From NCBI GenBank assembly GCA_002496385.1, contig DAJR01000027.1:1-64000 (forward strand): a stretch of 64,000 bases of DNA, given 5' to 3'. The DNA comes from Methanomassiliicoccales archaeon UBA147 (lineage in GTDB: Archaea > Thermoplasmatota > Thermoplasmata > SG8-5). Each line of letters starts with the position of its first letter. Within the stretch, counting starts at the first letter, position 1. Below the pieces are notes generated by a model. It did no database searches, was not told the origin of the DNA, and saw only the letters and a list, made by a program, of their open reading frames with translations. Positions 47,540-59,857 of this stretch are shown in pieces. The translations under genes and the position numbers were made by a program.

Positions 47540-48937
47540 ATGAGGTCCCCCGAGGAGTTCAGCGATTGGTACCAGGACATAGTCGAAAAGGCCGGTCTGG
47601 CCGACAAGAGATATCCGATTAAAGGCATGAATGTCTGGACCGGGTATGGCTGGAAGGCCATGCGGCTGATTGACAATTTCATTCGGGATGAGTTTGACAA
47701 CACAGGCCATGACGAGGTTTGCTTTCCATTGCTAATCCCGCAGAATGAATTCCAGAAGGAAGCCGACCATATCAAAGGATTTGGCGCGGAAGTTTATTGG
47801 GTGACTCATGCCGGAGAGAACAAGCTCGACATACCTCTCTTATTGAGACCCACAAGCGAGACTGCGATGTACCCGATTTTCTCGCTCTGGGTTAGGTCCC
47901 ACGCCGACCTTCCCCTGAAGACCTACCAGATAGTCAATGTATTCAGATATGAAACCAAGCAGACCAGGGCGTTCATCAGGATGAGGGAGATACATTTCTT
48001 CGAGGCCCATACATGTCACACCGATTTTGAGGATGCAGAAGCCCAGATACGGGAAGACCTTGAGATAATGTCCCGACTCGCGAAGCGCCTTTGCCTCCCG
48101 TATGTCCTGTGCAAACGCCCGGATTGGGATAAATTTGCAGGTGCATATTACACGATCGGAATCGATTCGCTGATGCCAACCGGCCGCACACTCCAGATGG
48201 GCAGCATCCATCAGTACCGGGACAATTTCTCGAAGCCTTACAATATCACCTACGAGGACGAGAACGGCGCACATGTCAATGTCCATCAGACAACATACGG
48301 CATGAGCGAACGGATACTCGGAGCCCTGATATCCATCCACAACGATGAAAAAGGCATAATACTGCCTCCTGACGTCGCACCCATCCAGATAGTGATTGTT
48401 CCGATTCTCTCAAAGGTCGAGCCAGAGAAGGTGACGGCCCGCTGCGAGGAATTGAGTGAAACACTGAAGAAATCAGGATACAGGGTTCACTTGGACAAAA
48501 GGGATCTCAGACCCGGCAACAAGTTCTATGACTGGGAATTGAGGGGCGTGCCAATCAGGATAGAGCTTGGCGCCAGGGACATGCAGAATGGCATAGTCAC
48601 GGTTGCAAGGAGAGACACCGGCGAGCGCGTTCAGCTTAAAAATGAGGACTTGTTGAATGGCATATCTGCCAACATGGCCGACGTTCAAGGCAACCTTTTC
48701 GCGAAAGCGAACTCCTCGCTTCAGGATTCAATACATCCGATAGAGGAACTCACGAATGTCCAGCCAGGCATAAATGTCATGGGCTGGTGCGGAACCGAGG
48801 ATTGCGGCCACGTCATAGAGGAGAAAACCGAGATGGCTGTCCTGGGCGAACCTGTCGGGGCCGAGCTTTCGGAGAAAAAATGCATAGTATGCGGTATACC
48901 GACCATGAAAACGATATACGTTGCCCGAACCTACTGA
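47540..48937 (+). CDS. proS: Prolyl-tRNA synthetase (archaeal/eukaryal type)
   Basis: This class II synthetase charges tRNA-Pro. Seen are the N-terminal FSDWYQDIVEKAGLAD, motif 2 VFRYETKQTRAFIRMREIHF, LRPTSETAMYPIFSLWV, the anticodon-binding domain starting near PIQIVIVPIL, and the C-terminal zinc-type domain with GWCGTEDCGH and CIVCG. It ends in ARTY, with the conserved last Tyr of the archaeal/eukaryal form. There is no bacterial editing insert. The 465-residue length is normal. The start lies one base after the stop of the surface-protein gene, so this housekeeping gene seems to share the transcript of the surface operon unless an internal promoter in the upstream gene serves it. Confidence 0.95.
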   Translation: MRSPEEFSDWYQDIVEKAGLADKRYPIKGMNVWTGYGWKAMRLIDNFIRDEFDNTGHDEVCFPLLIPQNEFQKEADHIKGFGAEVYWVTHAGENKLDIPLLLRPTSETAMYPIFSLWVRSHADLPLKTYQIVNVFRYETKQTRAFIRMREIHFFEAHTCHTDFEDAEAQIREDLEIMSRLAKRLCLPYVLCKRPDWDKFAGAYYTIGIDSLMPTGRTLQMGSIHQYRDNFSKPYNITYEDENGAHVNVHQTTYGMSERILGALISIHNDEKGIILPPDVAPIQIVIVPILSKVEPEKVTARCEELSETLKKSGYRVHLDKRDLRPGNKFYDWELRGVPIRIELGARDMQNGIVTVARRDTGERVQLKNEDLLNGISANMADVQGNLFAKANSSLQDSIHPIEELTNVQPGINVMGWCGTEDCGHVIEEKTEMAVLGEPVGAELSEKKCIVCGIPTMKTIYVARTY

Positions 48938-48944
48938 ATGCCAT

Positions 48945-49175
48945 TTACAATTTTTTGGGGGTTTTAAGTGAATAGAGCAGTATCCCGACCGCGCCGAATC
49001 CGCACAGAACAACAGTCACGGAATAAATTCCCAGGTTGGACCTGTCAAAGATGTTCCAGGAGTTGTACATCAGGCCCCATGAAATGTATATGATGATTCC
49101 TAAAGCTAGGAATGCGGCATAGACAGCCATCATAACTCTTTTGGGAATCTCGAATTCTGCATTCTCTTCTGGCAT
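48945..49175 (-). CDS. Small two-helix membrane protein
   Basis: This 76-residue protein has two membrane helices (MMAVYAAFLALGIIIYISWG and YSVTVVLCGFGAVGILLYSL) joined by a polar loop with NSWNIFDRSN, and a Lys-rich end. A minus-strand TATA (TTTTATATC, 49197-49205) about 26 bases upstream points to ATG 49175 as a leaderless start; ATG 49187 and a longer frame to 49262 are alternatives. The family is not recognised. It converges on proS with a gap of seven bases. Confidence 0.6.
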   Translation of the reverse strand: MPEENAEFEIPKRVMMAVYAAFLALGIIIYISWGLMYNSWNIFDRSNLGIYSVTVVLCGFGAVGILLYSLKTPKKL

Positions 49176-49293
49176 CCTGCGGTGCATCAAGCATATGATA
49201 TAAAACGTTTGCCTAGGGGATTTTCTCGAGAAACGATACCAAAAAGGATTTATTAAGGTCATTATTACCTACCAGAGGAGAGTTAGATATCAA

Positions 49294-50862
49294 ATGTCAG
49301 TTAGCGAATCATTTACCAAACTTAAAGCACCAGAAATAAAGCTGCTTGCAAAGGACATCGGGTTAAAGCTGATGGGCAGGGAGAAGAAGAGCGATCTTCT
49401 GGGCATGATAAATGCCGCACTGGATGCAAAGCTGAATTCCATGACCTTGGACGATTTAAAATACTTTGCCGATTCGATTGGCCTGGACATCCCTGCTGCC
49501 ATCCAGCCTGCAGATTGCGCGGCTCTGTTGAAACCCGCGCTGACTGATGCTGCCGTGAGACAACTGTTTAATGTTTCCTCCCAGCAGCAATCCCAGCTTG
49601 AAGAAATAGGGGGCGAATTGAAGAACCTCGAAAAGGACATGGAGAGCGTCCTCGACAAACTTGAGCACTTGCCTCCTCCCGATATGACCGATATTTACGT
49701 AATCGATCAGAAACTAACTGACGTGGTGAAGACCAACATCGATTACTCGAATGTAGCCAGTCTGTTGGATGTCGGCAGGATAAAATTCCTGGACAGAAAA
49801 TATGTCGAAAGCATGACAATCCTGGATGAAGCCATCAAGGCATCGGAAGATATGATTCAGAAGTACTGTGACATCACCCAGGCCTTCATCATTCTATCGG
49901 CCGAAAAGGTGCTGGAAGAATGCAGAGACTCGAAGTCCAACAATGAGAAGGCTGCAGACATGCTGATTCATGCCAAGAGGACTTTCTCGTCACGCGGCGC
50001 GAACCGCCTTGAAGCCATTCAGGCTCTCAGCGAGCTGGCAAAAAAGGTGCACAGAGAGGAGGTAATCATCCTCGAGCAGCGGCTGGCCCAGGTGGAACCT
50101 CTCATCAATGCCATGAGGGTGCAGGGCGTTGACATCTTCAATGCCGAGCGCTATATCCACAGAGCAAGAGAATCCTTTTTGATAGGGGACCTTGCATCTG
50201 TGACTGCTTATCTGGACAAGTCGGTCAACATGGCCAATGAATCCAAAAATCAATGGATAAATGAAATCAGGAATGACATCCCCAGGGTGGAGTCGATAAT
50301 TCATCAGGCCTCCGAACTGGGCGCAGACACTGCGGAAGCAGAGAAACACCTGTTACAGGCCAAAAGTGCATTTGACAACAAGGACTATTCCCTTTGCTCC
50401 GAGCTGAAGAAACAGGCCGAGAGGAAGGCCATGGAGAGCCAGCATTCACAAATTCAGAAAGCGGCTAAACTTGAGAGGGAGAAACTCGGTGATGCCGAGA
50501 AGATACTTTCCTCCCTTGTGCCGATCATGCGGGAGGCCGAAGCTTACGGAATCAATGTGATGGAGATGTCTGGCTCCATGCACTCCGCCCGAAACGCTCT
50601 CATGAACAATGATTATGTGAATGCCCTCACTTATGCAAGAGACGCAGAATCCCGTTCCAAATCTGTCTTGACACAGGTAAAGTCATTCAGGGAGCATGTT
50701 ATCGCTTCGCGCGAGCCTCTCCAGCTTTGCCAGACATGCAATGTGGTGGGAGTTAAACTGTTCCCCCAAGGAAAAGCAGTATGCGTCAACTGCGGCATGG
50801 TGTATGATGTCCAGGTGAGGGAACCGGAACAGAAGAAATCATCATGGTTCAAGAAAAAATAA
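49294..50862 (+). CDS. Helical repeat protein with C-terminal zinc ribbon
   Basis: This 522-residue cytoplasmic protein has no signal or membrane segment. The first 50 residues (LKAPEIKLLAKDIGLKLMGR, then KKSDLLGMI) resemble a SAP-like helix pair. Residues 95-135 are coiled coil (SSQQQSQLEEIGGELKNLEK). From 150 to 480 are long helices in repeats of about 60-80 residues (e.g. VEPLINAMRVQGVDIFNAER and VESIIHQASELGADTAEAEK, IMREAEAYGINVMEMSGSM). The end is a zinc ribbon, CQTC...CVNCG, and a Lys tail. Thermoplasmatota genomes carry several such proteins, but I know no function. A scaffold or chromosome-associated role is possible only by domain analogy. TATA-like sequence (GGATTTATTAAGG) lies upstream at about 49244-49256. 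Confidence 0.72.
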   Translation: MSVSESFTKLKAPEIKLLAKDIGLKLMGREKKSDLLGMINAALDAKLNSMTLDDLKYFADSIGLDIPAAIQPADCAALLKPALTDAAVRQLFNVSSQQQSQLEEIGGELKNLEKDMESVLDKLEHLPPPDMTDIYVIDQKLTDVVKTNIDYSNVASLLDVGRIKFLDRKYVESMTILDEAIKASEDMIQKYCDITQAFIILSAEKVLEECRDSKSNNEKAADMLIHAKRTFSSRGANRLEAIQALSELAKKVHREEVIILEQRLAQVEPLINAMRVQGVDIFNAERYIHRARESFLIGDLASVTAYLDKSVNMANESKNQWINEIRNDIPRVESIIHQASELGADTAEAEKHLLQAKSAFDNKDYSLCSELKKQAERKAMESQHSQIQKAAKLEREKLGDAEKILSSLVPIMREAEAYGINVMEMSGSMHSARNALMNNDYVNALTYARDAESRSKSVLTQVKSFREHVIASREPLQLCQTCNVVGVKLFPQGKAVCVNCGMVYDVQVREPEQKKSSWFKKK

Positions 50863-50893
50863 TCTCCGCTTGGGGTTCCTACAACGAAAATGA

Positions 50894-50918
50894 GAGCCTG
50901 GCCGAACCAGGCTCATTT
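50894..50918. terminator. Hairpin between convergent genes
   Basis: GAGCCTGG-CCGAA-CCAGGCTC (50894-50914) followed by ATTTCTT lies between the stop of the helical repeat gene and the end of the oxidoreductase gene. It is symmetrical enough to serve both strands. Confidence 0.7.
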
Positions 50919-50931
50919 CTTACTCATGAAT

Positions 50932-54501
<3,570 letters not shown>

Positions 54502-54585
54502 CTAAGACCTAGTGAGGAACCCCAATAAATACCTAATATTAATGTTTCCGAACATTGATGCATAATTAATATTGTTTCAGTTTGC

Positions 54586-54633
54586 CGCAAAAATATATAT
54601 AGCAATCGGTTTGTAAGGCCATAAGGTGACCCG
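54586..54633 (+). promoter_or_regulatory. TATA box and ribosome site for glmU-glmS
   Basis: AAAAATATATATAG at 54586-54600 is a strong TATA box, and AAGGTGACCCG precedes the ATG. In the same 160-base divergent region a minus-strand TATTTATT near 54521-54530 could serve the oxidoreductase gene, and CTAGG/CCTAG pairs near 54494-54511. Confidence 0.6.
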
Positions 54634-55833
54634 ATGAAAGCTGTCATACTAGCCGCAGGGGAAGGCACGCGACTCAGGCCGTTCACGAACTCTGAGCCAA
54701 AGCCAATGATACACATTGCCAACAGGCCCATCCTTGAATATGCCCTGGAGGCCCTGGCCAAGAACGGAATCACGGACATCATCATGGTGGTCGGTTACAA
54801 GAAGGAACGCATCATGAGCCATTTCGAGGACGGTTCCGACCTGAAGGTCAACATCGAATATGTTGAGCAGAAGAAGCGCGTCGCACAGGCAGGCACCGCA
54901 TATGCCCTTTCGATGGCAAAAGCCCATGTGAATGGTGATTTCCTGGTTCTGCCGGGGGACAACATTATCAGCCCAAGCCTGATTGGCGATCTCATCCGTA
55001 GCAAGGGAAAATACAGACTTGTGGTGACCGAGAGCGAAACACCGTCCAAGTATGGGGTTGTGGAGCTGTCGGGGGATTCGGTGAGGAACATTGTCGAGAA
55101 ACCGACTGCGGACATTGGCAATCTCATCAGCACAGGCATATACAAGTTCAGCGACGAGATATTCTCGGAAATCGACCGCGTGATGAAGAAAGGCCGCTAC
55201 GACCTCACCAGTGTTATACAGACAATAATTCCGACGACAAAGGTCACTGCAGTGAAGACATCCAAGGTCTGGAGCGACGTTGTATATCCCTGGGACATAC
55301 TGGCCATGAATGCGGTGGCCCTGAGGAAATGCGCGCCGAAGACATCCGGCAAGATAGACAAGGGCGTCACGATGAAAGGCGCTGTCTCGATAGGGAAAGG
55401 CACGGTCATCCGAACTGGGACGCACATAATGGGCCCGGTCGTAATCGGCGAAGGCTGCGAGATAGGCCCCTCAGTATGCATATATCCGTCCACCAGCATC
55501 GGGAACAATGTCAGGATCGGCCCGTTCACGATAGTCGAGAACAGCGTCCTGATGAATGATGTCCAGCTCAGCTCTGGCTCATACATCTCACATTCCGTCA
55601 TCGGCGAAGGCGTCGAGATTAATCCGCAATTCTGCGCAGTCGAGGCAGAAGCGCATGTGAAGCTCGAAAATGAGTGCAAGAAAGTGGAAAGGCTCGGCGC
55701 ATTGGTGGGTGCCAAAACAGTGATAGGCAGCCAGGTCTCGGTCGAGTCCGGATGCATCATAGGCTCGGATTGCACAATCTCCAGCCATGCCTGCGTCAGG
55801 GGCAATCTTGAGGACAATACCAAAGTGATATAG
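54634..55833 (+). CDS. glmU: Bifunctional sugar-1-phosphate nucleotidylyltransferase/acetyltransferase (GlmU-like)
   Basis: The N-terminal 230 residues are a nucleotidyltransferase: AVILAAGEGTRLRPFTNSEP with the catalytic GEGTRLRP loop, FLVLPGDNII, and KYGVVEL. The C-terminal 170 residues are a left-handed beta helix of hexapeptide repeats (VSIGKGTVIRTGTHIMGPVV, then IGEGCEIGPSVCIYP). This layout is that of archaeal enzymes such as ST0452, which acetylate glucosamine-1-phosphate and join it to UTP to give UDP-GlcNAc. It is followed 10 bases later by glmS, the first enzyme of the same pathway, so the pair supplies UDP-GlcNAc for surface glycans and N-glycosylation. Length is 399 residues, as expected. 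Confidence 0.92.
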   Translation: MKAVILAAGEGTRLRPFTNSEPKPMIHIANRPILEYALEALAKNGITDIIMVVGYKKERIMSHFEDGSDLKVNIEYVEQKKRVAQAGTAYALSMAKAHVNGDFLVLPGDNIISPSLIGDLIRSKGKYRLVVTESETPSKYGVVELSGDSVRNIVEKPTADIGNLISTGIYKFSDEIFSEIDRVMKKGRYDLTSVIQTIIPTTKVTAVKTSKVWSDVVYPWDILAMNAVALRKCAPKTSGKIDKGVTMKGAVSIGKGTVIRTGTHIMGPVVIGEGCEIGPSVCIYPSTSIGNNVRIGPFTIVENSVLMNDVQLSSGSYISHSVIGEGVEINPQFCAVEAEAHVKLENECKKVERLGALVGAKTVIGSQVSVESGCIIGSDCTISSHACVRGNLEDNTKVI

Positions 55834-55843
55834 AGGCTCGTTC

Positions 55844-57634
55844 ATGTGCGGTATCATCGGTTACACGGGAAACAGGCAGGCCAGGGATGTCATCATTGCC
55901 GGTCTTAAACGCCTTGAGTACAGGGGCTATGATTCGGCCGGGATAGTCATCGGCAACGGCTCGCTGAACCTCTTCAAGGACAAAGGGGACCTGGACCATC
56001 TCATCGGAATTCTTCCCGCCATGAGGGGTAAATATGGCATAGGCCACACCCGATGGGCAACCCATGGCCGCCCTATGAAGAACAACTCCCATCCCATATT
56101 CGACTGCAAGGGTGATATCGCCCTTGTCCACAACGGCATCATAGAGAACAATGTGGCGCTCAGGGAGGAACTCATGAAGAAGGGCCATGTTTTCCGGTCA
56201 GAAACCGACACCGAGGTCGCCGTCCACTTGATTGAAGAATATTACAGCGGCAACCTTGAGACGGCCATGCGAAAAACAGTTGCGAGGCTTCAGGGCAGTT
56301 ACGCCCTGGCTGCGGTTCATGTCAAGGAGAACGGAAAGGTGGTCGGCGCCCGGAACATCAGCCCCCTGGTCGTTGGCATCGGAAAGAGGGAGAACTTCCT
56401 CGCCTCCGATGTGCCGGCACTTCTCGATTATACGGACAGGATGATTTATCTCCTTGACGGGGAGATTGTCACCCTGACGAAAGAATCAGTGAGGATTACC
56501 GATTTCAAGGGAAAGGAAATCAAGAGAAGCTGGCAAAGGGTCGACATGACCCTGGAAGGCGCGGAGAAGGGCGGTTATGACCATTTCATGCTGAAGGAGA
56601 TCTTCGAACAGCCGACCGCGATTCAGAACACGATAATCGGTGCAAACTTAAATTCAGAGAGCGGGTATTCTATCGACCTGCTGCCTGACACGGTGAAAAT
56701 CATTGCCTGCGGAACATCCTACCATGCCGGATACATAGGGAAATACATGATCGAGGAGCTTGCCCGGATACCCACCACGGTCGAGCTGGCCTCCGAATAC
56801 CGATTTTCCTCCGGAACCTCGGGAAGACCGCTCGTCCTGGGCATCAGCCAGAGCGGCGAAACCACTGACACATTGTCTGCCATCAGGACAGCCCAGAAGC
56901 GGGGATTCGACACGCTGGGCATCGTCAACATTGTCGGCAGCACAATGACCAGGGAGGCCAATTCCGTTTTCTACACCAGGGCCGGTCTGGAAGTCGGGGT
57001 CGCAGCGACGAAAACATACCTCACCCAACTCATCGCCCTGTTATCCATCGCCATAAAGCTGGGTGTGGCGAACGAAAGCCTGGGAATAGACGAAGCACGG
57101 CATCTGACCAATGAGATGAAGAAGCTTCCGAAGCATGTCCGCACGGTTCTGGACCAGTCCGACCGGATTTTTGACCTTGCGCAGGGGATCACCGGCGCAC
57201 GGAGCATGTTCTTCCTCGGAAGGAACCTCAACCACCCAGTGGCTCTCGAAGGTGCCCTCAAGATGAAGGAGATATCTTACATCCATGCCGAGGGCTATCC
57301 GGGCGGGGAGCTGAAACACGGACCCCTGGCCCTGGTGACGGAGGAGACCCCGGTCGTTGCCATAGCCGTGAAGGACCAGACATACGAGAAGATGCTGGGA
57401 AACATCGGCGAGGTAAGTGCCAGGGGTGCGACCGTTATCGCGGTCGGGACCGAGGGGGACAGGGAACTGGACAAATATGCCGACCATGTGATATACATAC
57501 CCGAAGTTCCGCGTTTGTTCACACCCATCCTGACTTCTGTCGTCCTCCAACTGCTGGCGTACCACACAGCCAACATTCTCGGATGCGAGATCGACAAACC
57601 GAGGCACCTGGCCAAGAGTGTCACGGTCGAATAG
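55844..57634 (+). CDS. glmS: Glutamine--fructose-6-phosphate aminotransferase (isomerizing)
   Basis: The start MCGIIGYTGNRQA exposes the catalytic Cys as residue 2 of an N-terminal nucleophile glutaminase domain. RLEYRGYDSAG, HTRWATHGRP and the ammonia-channel region follow. Two SIS sugar-isomerase domains lie at about 275-420 and 445-580 (IIACGTSYHAGYIGKYMIEE, LGISQSGETTDTL), and the C-terminal end reads DKPRHLAKSVTVE as in all family members. It makes glucosamine-6-phosphate from fructose-6-phosphate and glutamine. Length (596 residues) is normal. It is the second gene of the glmU-glmS operon and ends 73 bases before the convergent methyltransferase. Confidence 0.96.
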   Translation: MCGIIGYTGNRQARDVIIAGLKRLEYRGYDSAGIVIGNGSLNLFKDKGDLDHLIGILPAMRGKYGIGHTRWATHGRPMKNNSHPIFDCKGDIALVHNGIIENNVALREELMKKGHVFRSETDTEVAVHLIEEYYSGNLETAMRKTVARLQGSYALAAVHVKENGKVVGARNISPLVVGIGKRENFLASDVPALLDYTDRMIYLLDGEIVTLTKESVRITDFKGKEIKRSWQRVDMTLEGAEKGGYDHFMLKEIFEQPTAIQNTIIGANLNSESGYSIDLLPDTVKIIACGTSYHAGYIGKYMIEELARIPTTVELASEYRFSSGTSGRPLVLGISQSGETTDTLSAIRTAQKRGFDTLGIVNIVGSTMTREANSVFYTRAGLEVGVAATKTYLTQLIALLSIAIKLGVANESLGIDEARHLTNEMKKLPKHVRTVLDQSDRIFDLAQGITGARSMFFLGRNLNHPVALEGALKMKEISYIHAEGYPGGELKHGPLALVTEETPVVAIAVKDQTYEKMLGNIGEVSARGATVIAVGTEGDRELDKYADHVIYIPEVPRLFTPILTSVVLQLLAYHTANILGCEIDKPRHLAKSVTVE

Positions 57635-57707
57635 ATTTTCCCCCCGACACCCAGATTTCCCAAAACTGCGAACTGGCACCGGCCATCCCGACCTGGGAAT
57701 GTTCCAT

Positions 57708-58376
57708 TCACAAAGGTTTTTTCAAAACAGCGTAATGGTTATCGCAGGAGAACCATCTCTCGGCGACATCGAACCCTGAGCCGGCCAGCAACCTGTCGAA
57801 CTCCTTTTCAGTGAACAGATGGTAATAGCGCTTGAAGACGCGCCCATCCGGCATCTTCCAGTCGAGGAGCATATCCCCCGGTTCCCAGTCATGCTGGAAC
57901 TCGAACTTTCCCTGGACAAGGTCATCTTTGAATTTCGCCTGTTCAGCAGCCCAAACTCCGGCCAGGCAGAGGCCGCCCGGCTTCAGGCATCGCAGGGCCT
58001 CGTTCAGGGCCATAGTCCTCTCCCCTGCGGCCGGGATGTGATGAAGGACCGCTCCCAGCAACGCCCCGTCGGCCATGCTCCCTTTGAAAGGAAGTTGGAC
58101 GACATCCCCGAGCACGAGAGAAGGTTGGCTGTCGGGCTTTCGCCTGGCGGTGGAAAGCTGGCCGAGCGAAAAATCCAATCCGGCGACTTTGATGCCTCTT
58201 CCCTCGAAATAGCGGAGGTCCCGGCCGTTCCCGCACCCCAGGTCCAGGACGAGCTGTCCGGGCGAAAAATGCTCCGCGAATCTCTTCGTGTCAGGCCAGG
58301 GCAGGTACCTGGTTGCGTCAAAATTCTCCGCGATCGCATCATAGGTTCTGATGATGCTATCCTTCGACTTTTTCAT
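57708..58376 (-). CDS. Class I methyltransferase, Trm9/ALKBH8-like
   Basis: Motif I reads LVLDLGCGNGRDLRYFEG and is followed by IKVAGLDFS. LGAVLHHIPAAGERTMALNE and RCLKPGGLCLAGVWA match the Trm9/ALKBH8 tRNA-wobble-uridine methyltransferase group, and the end has YYHLFTEKEFDRLLAGSGF, also typical. The N-terminus (TYDAIAENFDATRYLPWPDT) fits Trm9-like proteins. The frame extends upstream to a TTG at 58433; ATG 58376 is preferred because it has GGAAGG upstream and begins the conserved part. It overlaps the end of cbf5 by 20 bases, so it is the last gene of the RNA-modification cluster. A tRNA substrate is inferred, not shown. Confidence 0.8.
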   Translation of the reverse strand: MKKSKDSIIRTYDAIAENFDATRYLPWPDTKRFAEHFSPGQLVLDLGCGNGRDLRYFEGRGIKVAGLDFSLGQLSTARRKPDSQPSLVLGDVVQLPFKGSMADGALLGAVLHHIPAAGERTMALNEALRCLKPGGLCLAGVWAAEQAKFKDDLVQGKFEFQHDWEPGDMLLDWKMPDGRVFKRYYHLFTEKEFDRLLAGSGFDVAERWFSCDNHYAVLKKPL

Positions 58377-59325
58377 CCTTCCCTCTCTTCCACAGCTGCG
58401 GGTAGGTGCGGGGAGCCATGAAAACCCTTTCAAGGTTCACCGCGCTGCCTTTCTCCATCCCCCGCAGCGCCGCGGAGTCGAGCTTGGCCTTGCCGACGGC
58501 AACGCCCTCCCCTTTCTGGGTGAGGACTGCAACCATCTGACCCACAGCGAAGTCCCCCTCCGTCTTGGTGATGCCGGGAACCGCAACATCCGCGCCGTGG
58601 CATATGGCATCGACAGCCGAATCTTTGACATATATTTTGGGAAGATGGTCCAGCAGCCTTTCATACGGGAGGATGATTTTCCTCAGTGGCTTCTCGTCCC
58701 CCTCCTCGTAGGCCACGAAGGCGTCCTTCAGCTGATGAAGCGTGATGAGTTGGCTCTCGCCGAACCCCGCGGTCCTGGTTCTTCGGAGCTCGAACATGTG
58801 CCCGCCGACGCCCAGCGCATCGCCCATGTCCACGCAAAGCGTCCGAATATATGTGCCGGATTCGCAGACAACCCTGAAAAGCACGCTCTTATCCTTGATG
58901 TCCAGTATTTCCATCTCATGGATTTTCCTGGAGCGCCTCTCTCTTTTGACGGCCGCCCTCACCGGCGGGGTCTGGTAAATCTCAGCCGTGAATTGTGTGA
59001 AAACCGCATCCAGTTCCTCTCTGCCCACCTGGCCGTGGAGTTTCATGGTGGCGATATACTCCTTGGAATCGAGAAGAAGGACCTGCAGGGCTTTGAGGGC
59101 GTCGTCCAGAGCGATGACCAGCACTCCGCTGACATTCGGATCGAGCGTGCCTCCATGACCCGCTTTCTCCGCCCCGACCAATTTTCTCACCCATGCCGAG
59201 ACCTGATGGCTTGTCGGGCCCCGGGGCTTGTCTATGACGATTATCCCTTTCTTGAGGTGCTCTCTGATGCCTCTTTCCCCCGGAGGAGTTCCGTGCCGGC
59301 TTCTGGCTGATGAGGCTTCAGCCAT
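58357..59325 (-). CDS. cbf5: RNA pseudouridine synthase Cbf5 (TruB family) with PUA domain
   Basis: The catalytic motif GHGGTLDPNVSGVL contains the Asp that attacks the uridine. Upstream is IIVIDKPRGPTSHQVSAWVR, downstream YQTPPVRAAVKRERRSRKIH and ESGTYIRTLCVDMGDALG. Residues 230-310 are a C-terminal PUA domain (AICHGADVAVPGITK, VAVGKAKLDSAALRGM). Cbf5 is the enzyme of archaeal H/ACA guide RNPs, with Nop10, Gar1 and L7Ae, and can also modify tRNA position 55. Its 322 residues are normal; the first 20 residues are a variable extension. The start overlaps the end of cmk by eight bases. Confidence 0.93.
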   Translation of the reverse strand: MAEASSARSRHGTPPGERGIREHLKKGIIVIDKPRGPTSHQVSAWVRKLVGAEKAGHGGTLDPNVSGVLVIALDDALKALQVLLLDSKEYIATMKLHGQVGREELDAVFTQFTAEIYQTPPVRAAVKRERRSRKIHEMEILDIKDKSVLFRVVCESGTYIRTLCVDMGDALGVGGHMFELRRTRTAGFGESQLITLHQLKDAFVAYEEGDEKPLRKIILPYERLLDHLPKIYVKDSAVDAICHGADVAVPGITKTEGDFAVGQMVAVLTQKGEGVAVGKAKLDSAALRGMEKGSAVNLERVFMAPRTYPQLWKRGKDEKVEG

Positions 59326-59857
59326 CTGTCCTGGCCTCCATCGTCCCGATTATCTCCGTCACTATCTCTTCAGGGGTAGGTTTGTCCGAATGAACGACAT
59401 GATTGTAAACCGCCAGGGAGTCCATGTCTATGCCGTAGATGCCGAGATATCTTTCCTTCTCGCATTTCTCCCTCATGCGTATTTCCTCGATGACCTGGCT
59501 TTCCGTTTTCGCTTCCCTGCCTGCGATGCGCTCCGCCCTCTTCTCGATGGTCGCCTCTATCCAGACCTTGAAGGCCTTGATGCCGTTCAGATGAAGCATG
59601 TGCCCTGCCAGCCTGCCTTCGAGAACCATGTTTTTCTTCTCTCTTGCCAGAGCGAGGATCCTTCTGTCCAGTTCCTTGTCGATATCAGGATTGTGAAGGG
59701 CTCTCTCACCGTATTCCGCCAGTGTGAGTTTCTGCTCCTCGGCCATTTCCCTGAATATCATCCCGGTCGAGATGAATTCAATGCCCAGTTTCTCCGCGAG
59801 GAGTCTGCCTACAGTGGTCTTGCCGCTGCCGGGCGGCCCGCTGATGGTGATTATCAT
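59318..59857 (-). CDS. cmk: Cytidylate kinase, archaeal type
   Basis: The P-loop ISGPPGSGKTTVGRLLAEKL at the start, EFISTGMIFREMAEEQKLTL, the NMP-binding DRRILALAREKKNMVLEGRL with LAGHML, and RIAGREAKTESQVIEEIRMR are those of the archaeal CMP kinase family, shorter (179 residues) than bacterial Cmk. It phosphorylates CMP and dCMP with ATP. Overlaps with both neighbours (4 bases upstream, 8 downstream) put it in one tight operon with the DUF106 and cbf5 genes, an arrangement common in euryarchaea. Confidence 0.93.
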   Translation of the reverse strand: MIITISGPPGSGKTTVGRLLAEKLGIEFISTGMIFREMAEEQKLTLAEYGERALHNPDIDKELDRRILALAREKKNMVLEGRLAGHMLHLNGIKAFKVWIEATIEKRAERIAGREAKTESQVIEEIRMREKCEKERYLGIYGIDMDSLAVYNHVVHSDKPTPEEIVTEIIGTMEARTDG

